This document shows positions 1-8,988 of a stretch of DNA of 64,000 nt, piece after piece. Each line of letters begins with the position of its first letter. Position 1 is the stretch's first letter. Origin of the DNA: Nocardioides humilatus (GTDB lineage Bacteria; Actinomycetota; Actinomycetes; Propionibacteriales; Nocardioidaceae); the NCBI RefSeq assembly GCF_008373755.1, contig NZ_VUJV01000009.1, forward strand, positions 118,287 to 182,286. The letters run 5' to 3'. Under the pieces are notes generated by a model that worked only from the letters and a program-made list of their open reading frames with translations, had not been told where the DNA came from and ran no database searches. The translations under genes were made by a program, and so were the position numbers.

Positions 1-1174
1 CTCCCTGGTCCGCCGCTTCGGCGACATCGACATCGCCGAGGAGGCGGCCGGCGAGGCGTTGCTGGCCGCGCTCGAGAAGTGGCCGGAGGCCGGCGTACCG
101 CCCAACCCGGGCGGGTGGCTCACCACCACGGCCGGCAACCGCGCGATCGACCGGCTCCGCCGCGAGAAGCTGCGCGACACCAAGCACCGACAGGCCGCCG
201 ACATGTACGACGACACACCCCACGCCTCGACCGGACCGTTCGATCCTGCGGAGGACGACCGGCTCCGGCTGATGTTCACCTGCTGCCACCCGGCGCTGGC
301 GCCGGAAGCCCGGATCGCGCTGACCCTCCGGCTGCTCGGCGGCCTGACCGTCCCCGAGATCGCCCAAGCGTTCCTCGTGCCCGAGACCACCATGGGCCAG
401 CGCATCACGCGGGCGAAGAAGAAGATCGCCGCGGCGAAGATCCCCTACCGGGTGCCTGCCGCCGAGGACCTGCCGGCGCGGGTGGCGACCGTGCTCGCGG
501 TCCTCTTCCTCGTTTTCAACGAGGGCTACCTGGCCTCGGGCGACGGTGCCCCGATCCGCGGTGAGCTGACCGCCGAGGCGATCCGGCTCACGCGCATCCT
601 GCACGTGCTGATGCCCGAGGAGCCCGAGGTCACCGGGCTGCTCGCGCTGCTCCTCCTCACCGAGGCGCGACGCGAAGCGCGGGTACGCAACGGCGAACTG
701 GTGCGGCTCGACGACCAGGACCGTGGCGGGTGGGACCGAGCCCTGATCGTCGAGGGCCACGCGATGGTGCGGGAGTGCCTCGCGGTCAACCGCCCCGGTC
801 GCTATCAGATCCTGGCCGCCATCAACGCCGTGCACACCGACGCCCCTTCGGCCGACGACACCGACTGGTCGCAGGTCGCCGCGCTCTACGACCAGCTCCT
901 CCGCATCGACCCCTCGCCGATCGTCGCGCTCAACCGAGCGGTCGCCGTCGCCGAGCTCGACGGACCGGACGTGGGTCTGGCCGAGGTGGATCGCCTGGTC
1001 GGGTCAGCGCCCGTCCTGGCGTCGTACCACGCCTTCCACGCGACGCGCGCCGACCTGCTCCGCCGCCTGGGCCGCAGCGCCGACGCGAGAGAGGCCTACG
1101 ACGCCGCACTCGCCGTCTGCGACAACACGGCCGAGCGCGCCTACCTGACCTGCCGGCGCGGCGAGCTCGTCTGA
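1..1174 (+). CDS. ECF42-type RNA polymerase sigma factor with C-terminal DUF6596/TPR-like region (5' end missing)
   Basis: The frame is open from base 2 and runs into the window from the left, so the true start lies upstream and the TTG at 59 is not the start. The visible part begins in sigma region 2 (RRFGDIDIAEEA, then a PPNPGGWLTTTAGNRAIDRLRRE motif). Region 4 follows (ARIALTLRLLGGLTVPEIAQAFLVPETT), and then a long helical C-terminal extension typical of ECF42 factors. In that family the extension replaces an anti-sigma factor, and the gene usually follows a YCII/DGPF-domain gene; none is visible because the window starts here. The role is to recruit RNA polymerase to a small regulon. The stop is 5 bases from the convergent stop of the next gene. 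Confidence 0.9.
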   Translation, partial: SLVRRFGDIDIAEEAAGEALLAALEKWPEAGVPPNPGGWLTTTAGNRAIDRLRREKLRDTKHRQAADMYDDTPHASTGPFDPAEDDRLRLMFTCCHPALAPEARIALTLRLLGGLTVPEIAQAFLVPETTMGQRITRAKKKIAAAKIPYRVPAAEDLPARVATVLAVLFLVFNEGYLASGDGAPIRGELTAEAIRLTRILHVLMPEEPEVTGLLALLLLTEARREARVRNGELVRLDDQDRGGWDRALIVEGHAMVRECLAVNRPGRYQILAAINAVHTDAPSADDTDWSQVAALYDQLLRIDPSPIVALNRAVAVAELDGPDVGLAEVDRLVGSAPVLASYHAFHATRADLLRRLGRSADAREAYDAALAVCDNTAERAYLTCRRGELV

Positions 1175-1178
1175 CCGG

Positions 1179-2339
1179 TCAGTCCTGGAGCTTGACGCCG
1201 TCGTCCCCGTCGATGTCGTCGACGACCGTCCGGCAGGACGCCGTCGCAATCACGCAGGTCACGATCGAGTAGGGAGCGGCGGAACCGCTTCGTGGGATGG
1301 GACCGTTCATGACCTCTTCCTCGGTGAGCCGTCGAGGTGTCCCGTAGGTGTAGGTGATCGTGCCGTCGGACCCGAAGGCGTAGCCGAGCATCGAGCGCTC
1401 GTCGGGCTGTCCGGTCGGGATCGCGCGGCCCGGCCTGATCTCGTAGATCCGCGGCGCCGGACCGAAGGACGTGCCTCCGGCGGCGTAGCGGCCGTCAGGC
1501 GAGAGCGTGGCGGCCCAGTACGGCAGGTCCACGCTCAAGCTCCCCCCGAGCTCGAGGGTCGGGCTGCTGTAGCCGTGCTCGTCGTAGGTGCGCGTCATCG
1601 TGACCCCTGCGGTCAGCCCAAGGAGGTACGTCGAGGCGTCGGTCACCGGAGTCGGCGGGAGGTCGATCGCCAGGTCCCAGCGGTAGTCGGCGTCCCAGTC
1701 GGCGTAGTAGACCTTGCTGCCCTCGACAGCGATCGGGTAGGGACCCTCGTCGAGGACCTCGTGGCGGGGGCCATCCTCGGAGAGCGACCGCCGGCCGACC
1801 TCCTTGCCGGCACGGGTGTCGTAGACGACGAGCTCGGTCGTGCCGTCCTGGCCCCACGGGTTGTCGACCCAGGCGACCCAGCCGCTCTCGACGTCGGACG
1901 CGAGCGCGAAACCACCTGACCGGGAACCGATCGTCGTCGACGTGCCGTCGTCGGCGACGTGGACCAGCGGCGACTCGGTGCCTCCTGGGGTCGCCTGGGT
2001 CCACGTCACGACCCCGTCGCCGACGGGCTCGAGGAAATCGGGCCGCGGCATCTCGACAGCGGCGCGGGCGACGTGGAGCCACCCATCACCCCACCAGGCG
2101 ACCGGCGCGGGGTTCTCGATCGGGCGGATGGCGGGGTCGGGTCGCTCGGGATCGTCGTCCCGGAGAGCGACGAACGTCCCGGCGAGCGCCACTGCCGCTG
2201 CGGTCGCCGCGATCACTCCCGCCCGGACGCGGTGCTGCCGCCGGGCCGCCGCGGCGGTCACCTGGAGGACGGGGGGCGGGCCGACGAGGATGTCGTCGCG
2301 CACCCGGTGGAGCGTCTCCATCAACTGGTGCTCGTTCAC
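1179..2339 (-). CDS. Membrane-anchored propeller-like protein paired with an ECF sigma factor, possible anti-sigma function
   Basis: The protein has 386 residues. An N-terminal cytoplasmic segment (about 1-38, with MNEHQLMETLHRVRDDI) precedes one membrane helix (about 39-60). A large outer domain with regularly spaced W/Y and VAWVD- or VVYDTRAG-like strands resembles a TolB/WD40-type beta-propeller. The GTG start overlaps the stop of the upstream sigma gene by four bases (GTGA), so the two are translationally coupled. Sigma gene plus single-helix membrane protein is the usual arrangement for a sigma factor and its membrane regulator. I do not see a zinc-binding anti-sigma motif (HxxxCxxC), so the anti-sigma role is inferred from context only. 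Confidence 0.7.
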   Translation of the reverse strand: MNEHQLMETLHRVRDDILVGPPPVLQVTAAAARRQHRVRAGVIAATAAAVALAGTFVALRDDDPERPDPAIRPIENPAPVAWWGDGWLHVARAAVEMPRPDFLEPVGDGVVTWTQATPGGTESPLVHVADDGTSTTIGSRSGGFALASDVESGWVAWVDNPWGQDGTTELVVYDTRAGKEVGRRSLSEDGPRHEVLDEGPYPIAVEGSKVYYADWDADYRWDLAIDLPPTPVTDASTYLLGLTAGVTMTRTYDEHGYSSPTLELGGSLSVDLPYWAATLSPDGRYAAGGTSFGPAPRIYEIRPGRAIPTGQPDERSMLGYAFGSDGTITYTYGTPRRLTEEEVMNGPIPRSGSAAPYSIVTCVIATASCRTVVDDIDGDDGVKLQD

Positions 2340-2830
2340 GACTGTTCCTCCTCGCGCAGGTCGTTGAGCTGGATCTGGTCGAGCGCGCGGGACACGCGGC
2401 TCTTCACGGTGCCGAGGGGGATCCCGAGCGCCGTTGCTGTCTGCGCCTCGGTCAGGTCGGCGACGAAGCGCAGCACCAGGACGGCGCGGTGCTCGGTGCT
2501 CAGCCGACTGAGGGCCGCGACGACCGCGTGGCGCAGCAACGCCTGGTCCGCCGGGTCGCCGCCGACCTGGTCCGGTAGGTGCTCGGTCGGCTGCTCACCC
2601 CACCAGAGCCGCCGCCGGCTCTTGGCCCAGCAGTTCAGGACCACCCGGTAGACGTAGGCGTCGACGTCGTCGGCGCGCTGCACGCGCTCCCACGACGTGA
2701 GGCACCGGACCAGACCCGTCTGCACGACGTCCTCGGCCTCGGCAGGTGCGCAGCCGAGCAGGATGAGCGATCGCACCAGTGTCGGCCAGCGCGCCGCCAT
2801 GTAGGCGTCGAACCCGTCGTTCTCGTCCAC
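2336..2830 (-). CDS. SigE-family ECF RNA polymerase sigma factor
   Basis: About 164 residues. Region 2 contains ARWPTLVRSLILLGCAPAEAEDVVQ and a VDAYVYRVVLN helix. Region 4 contains STEHRAVLVLRFVADLTEAQTA and a PLGTVKSRVSRAL recognition helix. The WxxVQ-(D)-YxxR pattern fits the SigE-type actinobacterial ECF group (often annotated SigE family, about 165-175 residues). The GTG at 2830 was chosen because GGAAGG lies six bases upstream and the length then matches the family. An in-frame GTG at 2860 would add ten residues. The gene is co-transcribed with the overlapping membrane protein at 1179-2339. The target genes cannot be read from the window. Confidence 0.88.
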   Translation of the reverse strand: MDENDGFDAYMAARWPTLVRSLILLGCAPAEAEDVVQTGLVRCLTSWERVQRADDVDAYVYRVVLNCWAKSRRRLWWGEQPTEHLPDQVGGDPADQALLRHAVVAALSRLSTEHRAVLVLRFVADLTEAQTATALGIPLGTVKSRVSRALDQIQLNDLREEEQS

Positions 2831-2922
2831 CGTCGCCCTTCCGTCCTCGGTCGTCCTCACCCGTCAGACCCCGTAGGCAAAGGGAATGGTTCCCCTCGGT
2901 CCATTCGTTGCACCTGCCGCTC

Positions 2923-2953
2923 GTTGAGGTGCGAGCGCAGCGAGCCTCGAAAC
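2923..2953. repeat. REP-like imperfect palindrome, copy 1
   Basis: The stretch starts GTTGAGGTGCGAGCG and ends GAGCCTCGAAAC, so the outer arms (GTT-AGG / CCT-AAC) and the CG-rich centre pair imperfectly. It lies about 90 bases before the DUF222-HNH gene. A nearly identical 33-base copy lies at the same place before the second DUF222 gene (25668-25700). Dispersed palindromes of this kind are known from Nocardioides and related genomes. A structural or mobile role is an inference. Confidence 0.7.
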
Positions 2954-3040
2954 CAAGGCCCCGCACCTGCCCACGGCCTTCTCCACAGCCCTGAGGCAGG
3001 TCGAGGGGTAATGTCGGAGGTCTGGTGTTGAATATGGAAC

Positions 3041-4390
3041 ATGAACCGGACGACCACCCAACTGCTCGACGACCTCGCCACTGGTGTGGGTCTGCGGCGT
3101 CGTGTTGAGGTCGAGGAGTTCTCCAACCTGATCGCCTGGGCCGATGCCAACGTGGTGGACGACCCCGAGGGCGCGGCGACGATCCGGGACTCCTACATAG
3201 ACACCGGCATCCCGATCGCCGGGCCGGGTGCGCCGTTGGTGTCGGAGTTCGCGCTGCAGGAGCTGTGCGCGACGTTGGAGCGGTCGCTGGACTCGGGTCG
3301 GATCTACGTCGGCAACGTGATCGAGACCGGTTGGCGGCTGCCCACCATCACCCAGGCGGTGCTGGCGGGGAAGGTGCCGGTGTGGAAAGCGCTCAAGGTC
3401 GCCGAACGGACCCGCAGCCTGTCGCCGGAAGCAGCGGCGTTCGTGGATCGTCACCTCGGCTTCGCCCTCGCGGGCTGCACGTGGGCGCAGGTCGACCGGG
3501 TTGTTAGTGAGGCGATCGACCGGTACGACCCCGACGCGGCTGAGGAGCGTCGGCAGGATGCTGCGGACCGGCGGCACTGCACCGTCGACCTGGACGACGC
3601 GACCACCGACGGGGTGGTCGGCCAGTCCTCGGTCCTGGACCTGGCTGATGCCCTCGCGTTGGAGGAGGCCGTCGCCCGACGGGCCGAGGAGCTCCGGCTC
3701 TCGGGTTGTGAGGAGTCGTTGGACGTACGTCGTTCGATGGCGCTCGGTGAGATCGCCCGTGGCGACCTCTCCCTCGACCTTCAGATCGTCGACCCCGACA
3801 CCGGAGAAATCACCAAGACGATCCCGGGCAAGAAGCTCGAGCTGTTCGTCCACATCACCGCTGCCGCCCTGGCCGCTGTCGGCAACACCGGCGACCGCAA
3901 CGTCGGTCGGCTGGGCAACACCCAGAAGCCGGTCCTGGTCGACCAGATCCGGCAGTGGGCCGCCGTCGGCGGGGCCCAGATCGTCGTACGCCCGGTGATC
4001 GACCCGAACGGTCACGCCCCGGTCGACTCGTATGAGATCCCCGACCGGCTCCGCCGGGTCGTCGAGCAGCGCGACCATCACTGCCGGGCCCCGCACTGCA
4101 CGCGCCGGGCTGAACGTTGCGACCTCGACCACGCTCATCCGCACGGCAAGGGCGGACCGACCTGTCCCTGCAACCTTGTCCCGCTCTGTCGCAGGCATCA
4201 CCGTGCCAAGACGTTCGAGTTCTGGGTCTACGAGATCCTCGAACCCGGCCTCTACCTCTGGACATCACGCAACGGCCGAAGATTCATCGTCGGACCCCAA
4301 GGCACCCACGCCCTCGACCCAACGGTCCCCAGATATCCCGCGGACGACGAACCACCCTGGGCCCACCCCGGCCTCCCCGAACCCGACTAA
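3041..4390 (+). CDS. DUF222 / HNH endonuclease-domain protein (13E12 repeat family), full-length copy
   Basis: 449 residues. The first 330 or so form the helical DUF222 region (MNRTTTQLLDD, FSNLIAWADANVV, GCTWAQVDRVV). The C-terminal HNH domain (about 345-400) has CRAPHC, a CDLDHAHPHGKGG core and NLVPLCRRHHRAK, so the two CxxC-like zinc pairs and the HNH histidines are all present. Members of this actinobacterial multicopy family are predicted nucleases; their biological role is not settled. The start follows TATGGAAC seven bases upstream. A palindrome precedes the gene and a hairpin follows it, and both are repeated around the paralog at 25787-26950. That paralog is alignable over nearly its whole length but lacks the HNH domain. 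Confidence 0.93.
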   Translation: MNRTTTQLLDDLATGVGLRRRVEVEEFSNLIAWADANVVDDPEGAATIRDSYIDTGIPIAGPGAPLVSEFALQELCATLERSLDSGRIYVGNVIETGWRLPTITQAVLAGKVPVWKALKVAERTRSLSPEAAAFVDRHLGFALAGCTWAQVDRVVSEAIDRYDPDAAEERRQDAADRRHCTVDLDDATTDGVVGQSSVLDLADALALEEAVARRAEELRLSGCEESLDVRRSMALGEIARGDLSLDLQIVDPDTGEITKTIPGKKLELFVHITAAALAAVGNTGDRNVGRLGNTQKPVLVDQIRQWAAVGGAQIVVRPVIDPNGHAPVDSYEIPDRLRRVVEQRDHHCRAPHCTRRAERCDLDHAHPHGKGGPTCPCNLVPLCRRHHRAKTFEFWVYEILEPGLYLWTSRNGRRFIVGPQGTHALDPTVPRYPADDEPPWAHPGLPEPD

Positions 4391-4400
4391 CACCATCGAT

Positions 4401-4432
4401 CCGATGACCCCGCCCACCAGCGGGGCCATCGG
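4401..4432. terminator. Stem-loop after DUF222-HNH gene, shared with second DUF222 copy
   Basis: CCGATG-A-CCCCGC pairs with GCGGGG-C-CATCGG around the loop CCACCA, giving twelve base pairs with one A/C mismatch. It begins ten bases after the stop. The same stem, with one loop change, follows the second DUF222 gene at 26968-26999, so the hairpin belongs to the repeated unit. It can also serve the convergent gene ending at 4438. Confidence 0.75.
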
Positions 4433-4437
4433 CATGC

Positions 4438-6843
4438 TCAGTCGACCTCGTAGACGAACCGGTCTTCGAACACGGCAGTGCTGGTCCCGCCGTGCGTCGT
4501 GATCCTGATGTGGCGGGTCCCGGAAGTGGTCGAAGGCGGCGAGGTCGCGGTCATCACTGTGGGGGAGACGACGCTGAAGGTCGCCTGGCCGGCGGTGCCG
4601 AAGACGACGTTGGTGACGCCGACGAAGCCGGTGCCGTAGATCATGACCACCGTGCCGCCGTCGCGGGTCCCCGAATGCGGATCGATGGCGGTGATGGTGG
4701 GCGGGCTGTTGTAGGTGAACCGGTCACTGGGCACTGCGGCACTGGTGCCGCCGGACCGGGTGACCCGGATGTGGCGGACCCCGACTGTGGTCGAGGCGGG
4801 TGAGGTCGCAGTGATCTGGGTCGGGCTGTCGACCTGGAAGTCCGCCAGGCCAGCAGTGCCGAACCTGACCTTGGTGGCACCGGTGAATCCGCTGCCCTCG
4901 ATCACCACCACGGTGTTGCCTGCTGTCGGCCCGGAGGACGGGGTGACATGGGTGATGGTGGGGGCAGGGCCGGTGTAGGTGAATCGGTCGCCCGCAACTG
5001 GCGCGCTGCTGCCACTGGGGGTGGTGACCAGGACGTGGCGGACCACAGGGGAGGGCGCCTCGGGGGAGTAGGCGGTGATCTGGGTGGAGGAGTCCACCAC
5101 GAAGCTGGTCGCGGGTCCGGTGGATCCGAAGTCCACGCGCGTTGCGGCGGTGAAGTCGGTGCCGGTGATGGTCACCTCGGTACCGTCCGCGATCGGACCG
5201 CTGACGGGGCTGATTCCCGTCACCACGGGTGCCGGGATCGGAGCCCACTGGGCGTAGGCAGTCATCTGCACCGGAGTGCCACTAGCGCTGGAACCCGGCA
5301 GGGTGCTGGAAGCGGTGATCGAGTCGCCGGTGCCATCCACGGCGGTGTTCCAACCCGCGAACACCAGCCCAGTCATGGTCGGAGCGTCCGGGAAGACCCG
5401 GTTGCCGTGGTCGAAGGTGTCGGCGAACACCGTCACCGCATCGGGGGCGGTGGATCCGCCCTGGGTGTCGAAGCTGACCCGGTAGTGACGGTCGAGGACC
5501 GGCGTGCCGTTGTCAGTGACGTTCGTCTTGGGCAACAGGATGCGCCCACCGTTGGCGATCTGACCGCTGCCGATGATCGCGGCGTAGCTCGGGTTGAGTT
5601 CATCGGACCCATCGATCACACCATCAGGACCGATGACGACCTCCGCGCCCACGGCCGAGTTGAACACCTGCAACGAACCAGAAGGCAGCCGCAACACACC
5701 GCCGGCCACTGTCAGCAACCCGAAGGTCTGAGTGCCGTAGCCGCCGGCCCCGACTGCGGACCCGGAGCCGTCTGATCCTGCAGTGGCTGTCACCGTGCCC
5801 CCGTTGATCGAGGTTGATGCTCCGGAGGCGTAGAGGCCCCCGCCGATGCCAGCGGCACCGAAACCGCCAGTCACGGTCACGGTGCCCGCATTGAGGGTGG
5901 TGCTACCGCCCATGCCGGAGTCTCCTCCACCGATACCGGCGCCGTAGGCGCCGCCGGACGCGGTCACGGTGCCGCCGTTGACAGTGGTGTTGCCCCCAGC
6001 GCCGGTGGACCCGCCGCCGATGCCCGCGGCGGAATACCCGCCGGTCGCGGTCACCGTGCCCTGGGTGATGGTCGTCGTACCGCCGCCACCTTGACTCCCG
6101 CCGCCGATACCCGCCGCATAGTCCCCGCCGGTCGCGGTCACGGTGCCGCCGTCGATGGTGGTGGTCCCGCCGTTGGACTGACTGCCGCCGCCGATACCGG
6201 TGCCCTCGTCTCCGCCGGTCGCAGCGAGGGTGCCCCCACTGATGGTGGTGATCCCTCCGGAACTGTAGTAGCCGCCGCCGATACCTGCGGCGCTGAATCC
6301 GCCCATGGTGGTCACGGTGCCCCCGTTGATGGTGGTGGTCCCGGCGACGCCGAAGGCAGAACTGCCGATACCTGCTGCATAGCCCCCGCCGGTCGCGGTC
6401 ACGGTGCCGCCGTCGACGACCAGGGTCGCGTGCGAGGTGCGGATGGCCGCAACGTTGGATGCAGATGCGGCATTTGCGGTCAGAGTGCCGTCTATCGCCG
6501 CCCCATCCCTGATCGTCAGCGTTTGGAGGGTGCCGATGGCAATGTTGCGGACAGTGAGGTCGAATCCGGCGAGGTCGATGACGGCGTAGCAATTGACGGT
6601 CACCTGATCGGAAGGGGCGTCGATGTCGCCGGTCAGGGTGATGACCGTGGCGTCGGCCCCTGTGCCCGTGCAGGTGCCTGCGGCGCCTGCGAGCGAGGAG
6701 ATGTTGTCAACGTCAGCGTCGTCCCCAGCTGCTGTCGCGCTGGGCGCGCTCAGGCCGGTGACCGCGAGAGCGGCGAGGAGCGATCCCACCAGCGCCGGGC
6801 GGAGGCGGGTACGCCGAAAAATAGGGCGATACATGGAAGGCAC
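4438..6843 (-). CDS. Large secreted protein: 29-residue glycine-rich solenoid repeats, Listeria-Bacteroides-type repeat and three IPT/TIG domains
   Basis: 801 residues. A signal peptide (about 1-39, ending SAPSATAA) is followed by a beta-rich region (40-144). Seven tandem 29-residue repeats (145-347) plus a degenerate eighth follow; each reads roughly GGTVTATGG, AAGIGGG, GGTTTIN, which suggests a right-handed beta-solenoid. Next comes a region near 455-535 with YRVSFDTQGG and LVFAGWNTAVDG, matching the InlB-type (Listeria-Bacteroides) repeat. Three IPT/TIG Ig-like domains of about 88 residues end the protein (about 538-625, 626-713, 714-801), each closing with RFTY or RFVY. The architecture suggests an exported adhesive or surface protein. 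I see no LPXTG motif or transmembrane anchor. The start is GTG 6843 or ATG 6834, and neither has a strong ribosome site. Confidence 0.85.
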   Translation of the reverse strand: MPSMYRPIFRRTRLRPALVGSLLAALAVTGLSAPSATAAGDDADVDNISSLAGAAGTCTGTGADATVITLTGDIDAPSDQVTVNCYAVIDLAGFDLTVRNIAIGTLQTLTIRDGAAIDGTLTANAASASNVAAIRTSHATLVVDGGTVTATGGGYAAGIGSSAFGVAGTTTINGGTVTTMGGFSAAGIGGGYYSSGGITTISGGTLAATGGDEGTGIGGGSQSNGGTTTIDGGTVTATGGDYAAGIGGGSQGGGGTTTITQGTVTATGGYSAAGIGGGSTGAGGNTTVNGGTVTASGGAYGAGIGGGDSGMGGSTTLNAGTVTVTGGFGAAGIGGGLYASGASTSINGGTVTATAGSDGSGSAVGAGGYGTQTFGLLTVAGGVLRLPSGSLQVFNSAVGAEVVIGPDGVIDGSDELNPSYAAIIGSGQIANGGRILLPKTNVTDNGTPVLDRHYRVSFDTQGGSTAPDAVTVFADTFDHGNRVFPDAPTMTGLVFAGWNTAVDGTGDSITASSTLPGSSASGTPVQMTAYAQWAPIPAPVVTGISPVSGPIADGTEVTITGTDFTAATRVDFGSTGPATSFVVDSSTQITAYSPEAPSPVVRHVLVTTPSGSSAPVAGDRFTYTGPAPTITHVTPSSGPTAGNTVVVIEGSGFTGATKVRFGTAGLADFQVDSPTQITATSPASTTVGVRHIRVTRSGGTSAAVPSDRFTYNSPPTITAIDPHSGTRDGGTVVMIYGTGFVGVTNVVFGTAGQATFSVVSPTVMTATSPPSTTSGTRHIRITTHGGTSTAVFEDRFVYEVD
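5803..6411 (-). repeat. Seven tandem 87-bp coding repeats
   Basis: This is the DNA for residues 145-347 of the large secreted protein. Each unit is 87 bp and contains near-identical blocks such as ggtcgcggtcacggtgccgcc and cccgccgccgatacc on the plus strand. The repeat is exactly in frame, so slippage would change the number of solenoid coils without breaking the reading frame. Confidence 0.85.
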
Positions 6844-7002
6844 CGTTCAGTCGAGGGATGTTCGGTCAAAAGACCTGGTCCGATACGAACGGAGACCTCG
6901 TGCGCCCCAGCGCGTTCCATGCAGTCCTTGCACCATAGGCGCGAATCCTGAGCAGCGTGGCTTTACCTGACTTCCCAACTCCTTTCCCGCACGCCAGCGA
7001 CA

Positions 7003-7008
7003 TAGGGT
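7003..7008 (+). promoter_or_regulatory. -10 hexamer of probable leaderless promoter (M3 peptidase)
   Basis: TAGGGT lies six bases before the GTG at 7015. There is no Shine-Dalgarno sequence. This is the arrangement expected when transcription starts at the initiation codon. Confidence 0.5.
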
Positions 7009-7014
7009 GAACGG

Positions 7015-8970
7015 GTGACTCTCGAGCCGATCACCCTGCCTGCTGCTGAAGACAACGCGAGCTGGACGGAGTGGGTCCTGACCCGCACCCGCGAGCAGCT
7101 TGATGCCGCGCGGGAGCTGGTGCGCGCAGTCCGTACCTCGCCGCCCGACGACCCGATGGCGGCGCTGCGCGCGTGGGACCGGGCCTCCGGCCACCTCGGC
7201 AACATCGCGGCCAGCGGGTCGCTGATCGGCAACGTGCACCCCGACGAGGAAGTGCGGGCCCTGGCCGACGCTGCTGAGCAGGAGGCCCGCCGGCTCGGCA
7301 CGGAGTGGAGCCTGGACCGCGGCCTCTACGAGGCGTTCGCGGCGCTCGACGGCACGGTGATCGCCGACGACGCGGCCGCCACGCGGCTGCTCGAGAAGGT
7401 GCGCAAGGACTTCCGCCGCTCGGGTGTCGACCAGGACGACGAGACCCGGGAGCGGATCTCGAAGATCCGCGACCGGCTGACCGAGCTCGACCAGGAGTTC
7501 AGCAAGATCACCCGCGACGACGTACGCACGATCCGCGTCGAGCTCGCCCGGCTCGCCGGCCTGCCCGACGACTGGCTGGCGTCGCACCCGGCCGACGCCG
7601 ACGGACTGGTCACCGTCACCACCGACTACCCCGACGCGATCCCGGTGCGGATGTTCGCGCTCGACCAGGACGTCCGACGCGAGATCCAGACCGCGTTCCT
7701 GCAGCGTGGATGGCCGACGGCCGAGCCGCTGCTCGAGGAGATGTTCGGGCTGCGCCAGGAGGTCGCCTCGCTCGTCGGCTACGACGACTGGCCGTCCTAC
7801 GACACCGACGTGAAGATGATCGGCACCGGTGCGGCGATCCCGGAGTTCATCGAGAAGATCACGGCCGCCGCGCAGGGGCCGATGGAGGCCGACCTCGAGG
7901 TGCTGCTGGAGCGCTACCGGCGCGACTACCCCGACGCAGCAGAGATCCCCATCTACGACTCGTTCTTCTACCAGGAGCGCGTGCGCGAGGAGCGCTACGA
8001 CGTCGACGCCCAACTGGTGCGCACCTACTTCGCCTTCCCGAAGGTGCGGCAGGGCCTGCTCGACGTGACTGGCCGGCTCTTCGGCCTGCGCTACGAGGCC
8101 GTCGATGTGCCGACGTGGCACGCCGACGTCGCGTCCTACGACGTCTTCCGTGCCGACGGCGACGAGTCGATCGGCCGCATCCACCTCGACCTGCACCCGC
8201 GCGAGGGCAAGTACAAGCACGCCGCGCAGTTCACCCTGACCGAAGGCGTCGAGGGGGAGCAGCTGCCCGAGGGCGTGCTCGTCTGCAACTTCTCCCGTGG
8301 CCTGATGGAGCACGACCACGTGACGACGCTCTTCCACGAGTTCGGTCACCTGCTGCACCACGTGCTCGGCGGTCACGGCCAGTGGTACCGCTTCGCCGGC
8401 GTCGCCACCGAGTGGGACTTCGTCGAGGCGCCGAGCCAGATGCTCGAGGAGTGGGCCTGGGACCCCGAGGTCCTGCGCAGCTTCGCCACCAACGAGGCGG
8501 GCGAACCGATCCCGACCGAGCTGGTCGAGGCGATGCGCCGCTCCGACGACTACGGCAAGGGCATCTACGCCCGCACCCAGATGTTCTACGCCGCCATGTC
8601 CTACTACTTCCACGCCGACGAGGCCCGCCGCGCCGCTGGTGAGCCGGTCGCCTCGCTGACCGACCGGATGGTCGCGCTCCAGCAGCAATACGGCGCCCTG
8701 CCCTACCTCGACGGCACCCACATGTTCGCCGCGTTCGGCCACCTCGGCGGCTACAGCTCGGCCTACTACACCTATATGTGGTCGCTCGTGATCGCGAAGG
8801 ACATGTTCAGCGCGTTCGATACCGGCGACATGTTCGCGCCCGACGTCGCAGCTCGCTACCGCGATCGCGTGCTCGCGCCCGGGGGTCTGCAGGACGCGGC
8901 CGACCTGGTCGCCGACTTCCTCGGTCGCCCCTACTCCTTCGACTCCTACGCCGCCTGGCTGGCGCGCTGA
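7015..8970 (+). CDS. M3 family zinc metallopeptidase (thimet oligopeptidase / oligopeptidase A type)
   Basis: 651 residues, normal for the family. The catalytic motif HEFGH, inside LFHEFGHLLHHVLGG, is near residue 441, and a downstream conserved glutamate is in DFVEAPSQMLEEWAWD. The C-terminal FGHLGGYSSAYYTYMWS segment is also typical. The enzyme cleaves short oligopeptides in the cytoplasm. There is no signal peptide. The GTG start follows TAGGGT by six bases, suggesting a leaderless transcript. The gene is divergent from the secreted solenoid protein and is not obviously in an operon. Confidence 0.93.
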   Translation: MTLEPITLPAAEDNASWTEWVLTRTREQLDAARELVRAVRTSPPDDPMAALRAWDRASGHLGNIAASGSLIGNVHPDEEVRALADAAEQEARRLGTEWSLDRGLYEAFAALDGTVIADDAAATRLLEKVRKDFRRSGVDQDDETRERISKIRDRLTELDQEFSKITRDDVRTIRVELARLAGLPDDWLASHPADADGLVTVTTDYPDAIPVRMFALDQDVRREIQTAFLQRGWPTAEPLLEEMFGLRQEVASLVGYDDWPSYDTDVKMIGTGAAIPEFIEKITAAAQGPMEADLEVLLERYRRDYPDAAEIPIYDSFFYQERVREERYDVDAQLVRTYFAFPKVRQGLLDVTGRLFGLRYEAVDVPTWHADVASYDVFRADGDESIGRIHLDLHPREGKYKHAAQFTLTEGVEGEQLPEGVLVCNFSRGLMEHDHVTTLFHEFGHLLHHVLGGHGQWYRFAGVATEWDFVEAPSQMLEEWAWDPEVLRSFATNEAGEPIPTELVEAMRRSDDYGKGIYARTQMFYAAMSYYFHADEARRAAGEPVASLTDRMVALQQQYGALPYLDGTHMFAAFGHLGGYSSAYYTYMWSLVIAKDMFSAFDTGDMFAPDVAARYRDRVLAPGGLQDAADLVADFLGRPYSFDSYAAWLAR

Positions 8971-8988
8971 GCCGTCCGCCTTGCGCTA

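Noticed and set aside
5803-6411. Possible CRISPR array from regular 87-bp repeats
   Set aside because: The repeats are contiguous, in frame, without unique spacers, and encode a solenoid.
6847-8742. A 631-codon open frame antisense to the M3 peptidase
   Set aside because: Its product is a low-complexity Val/Asp/Arg-rich translation typical of the complement of a high-GC gene, and the sense strand encodes a complete peptidase.
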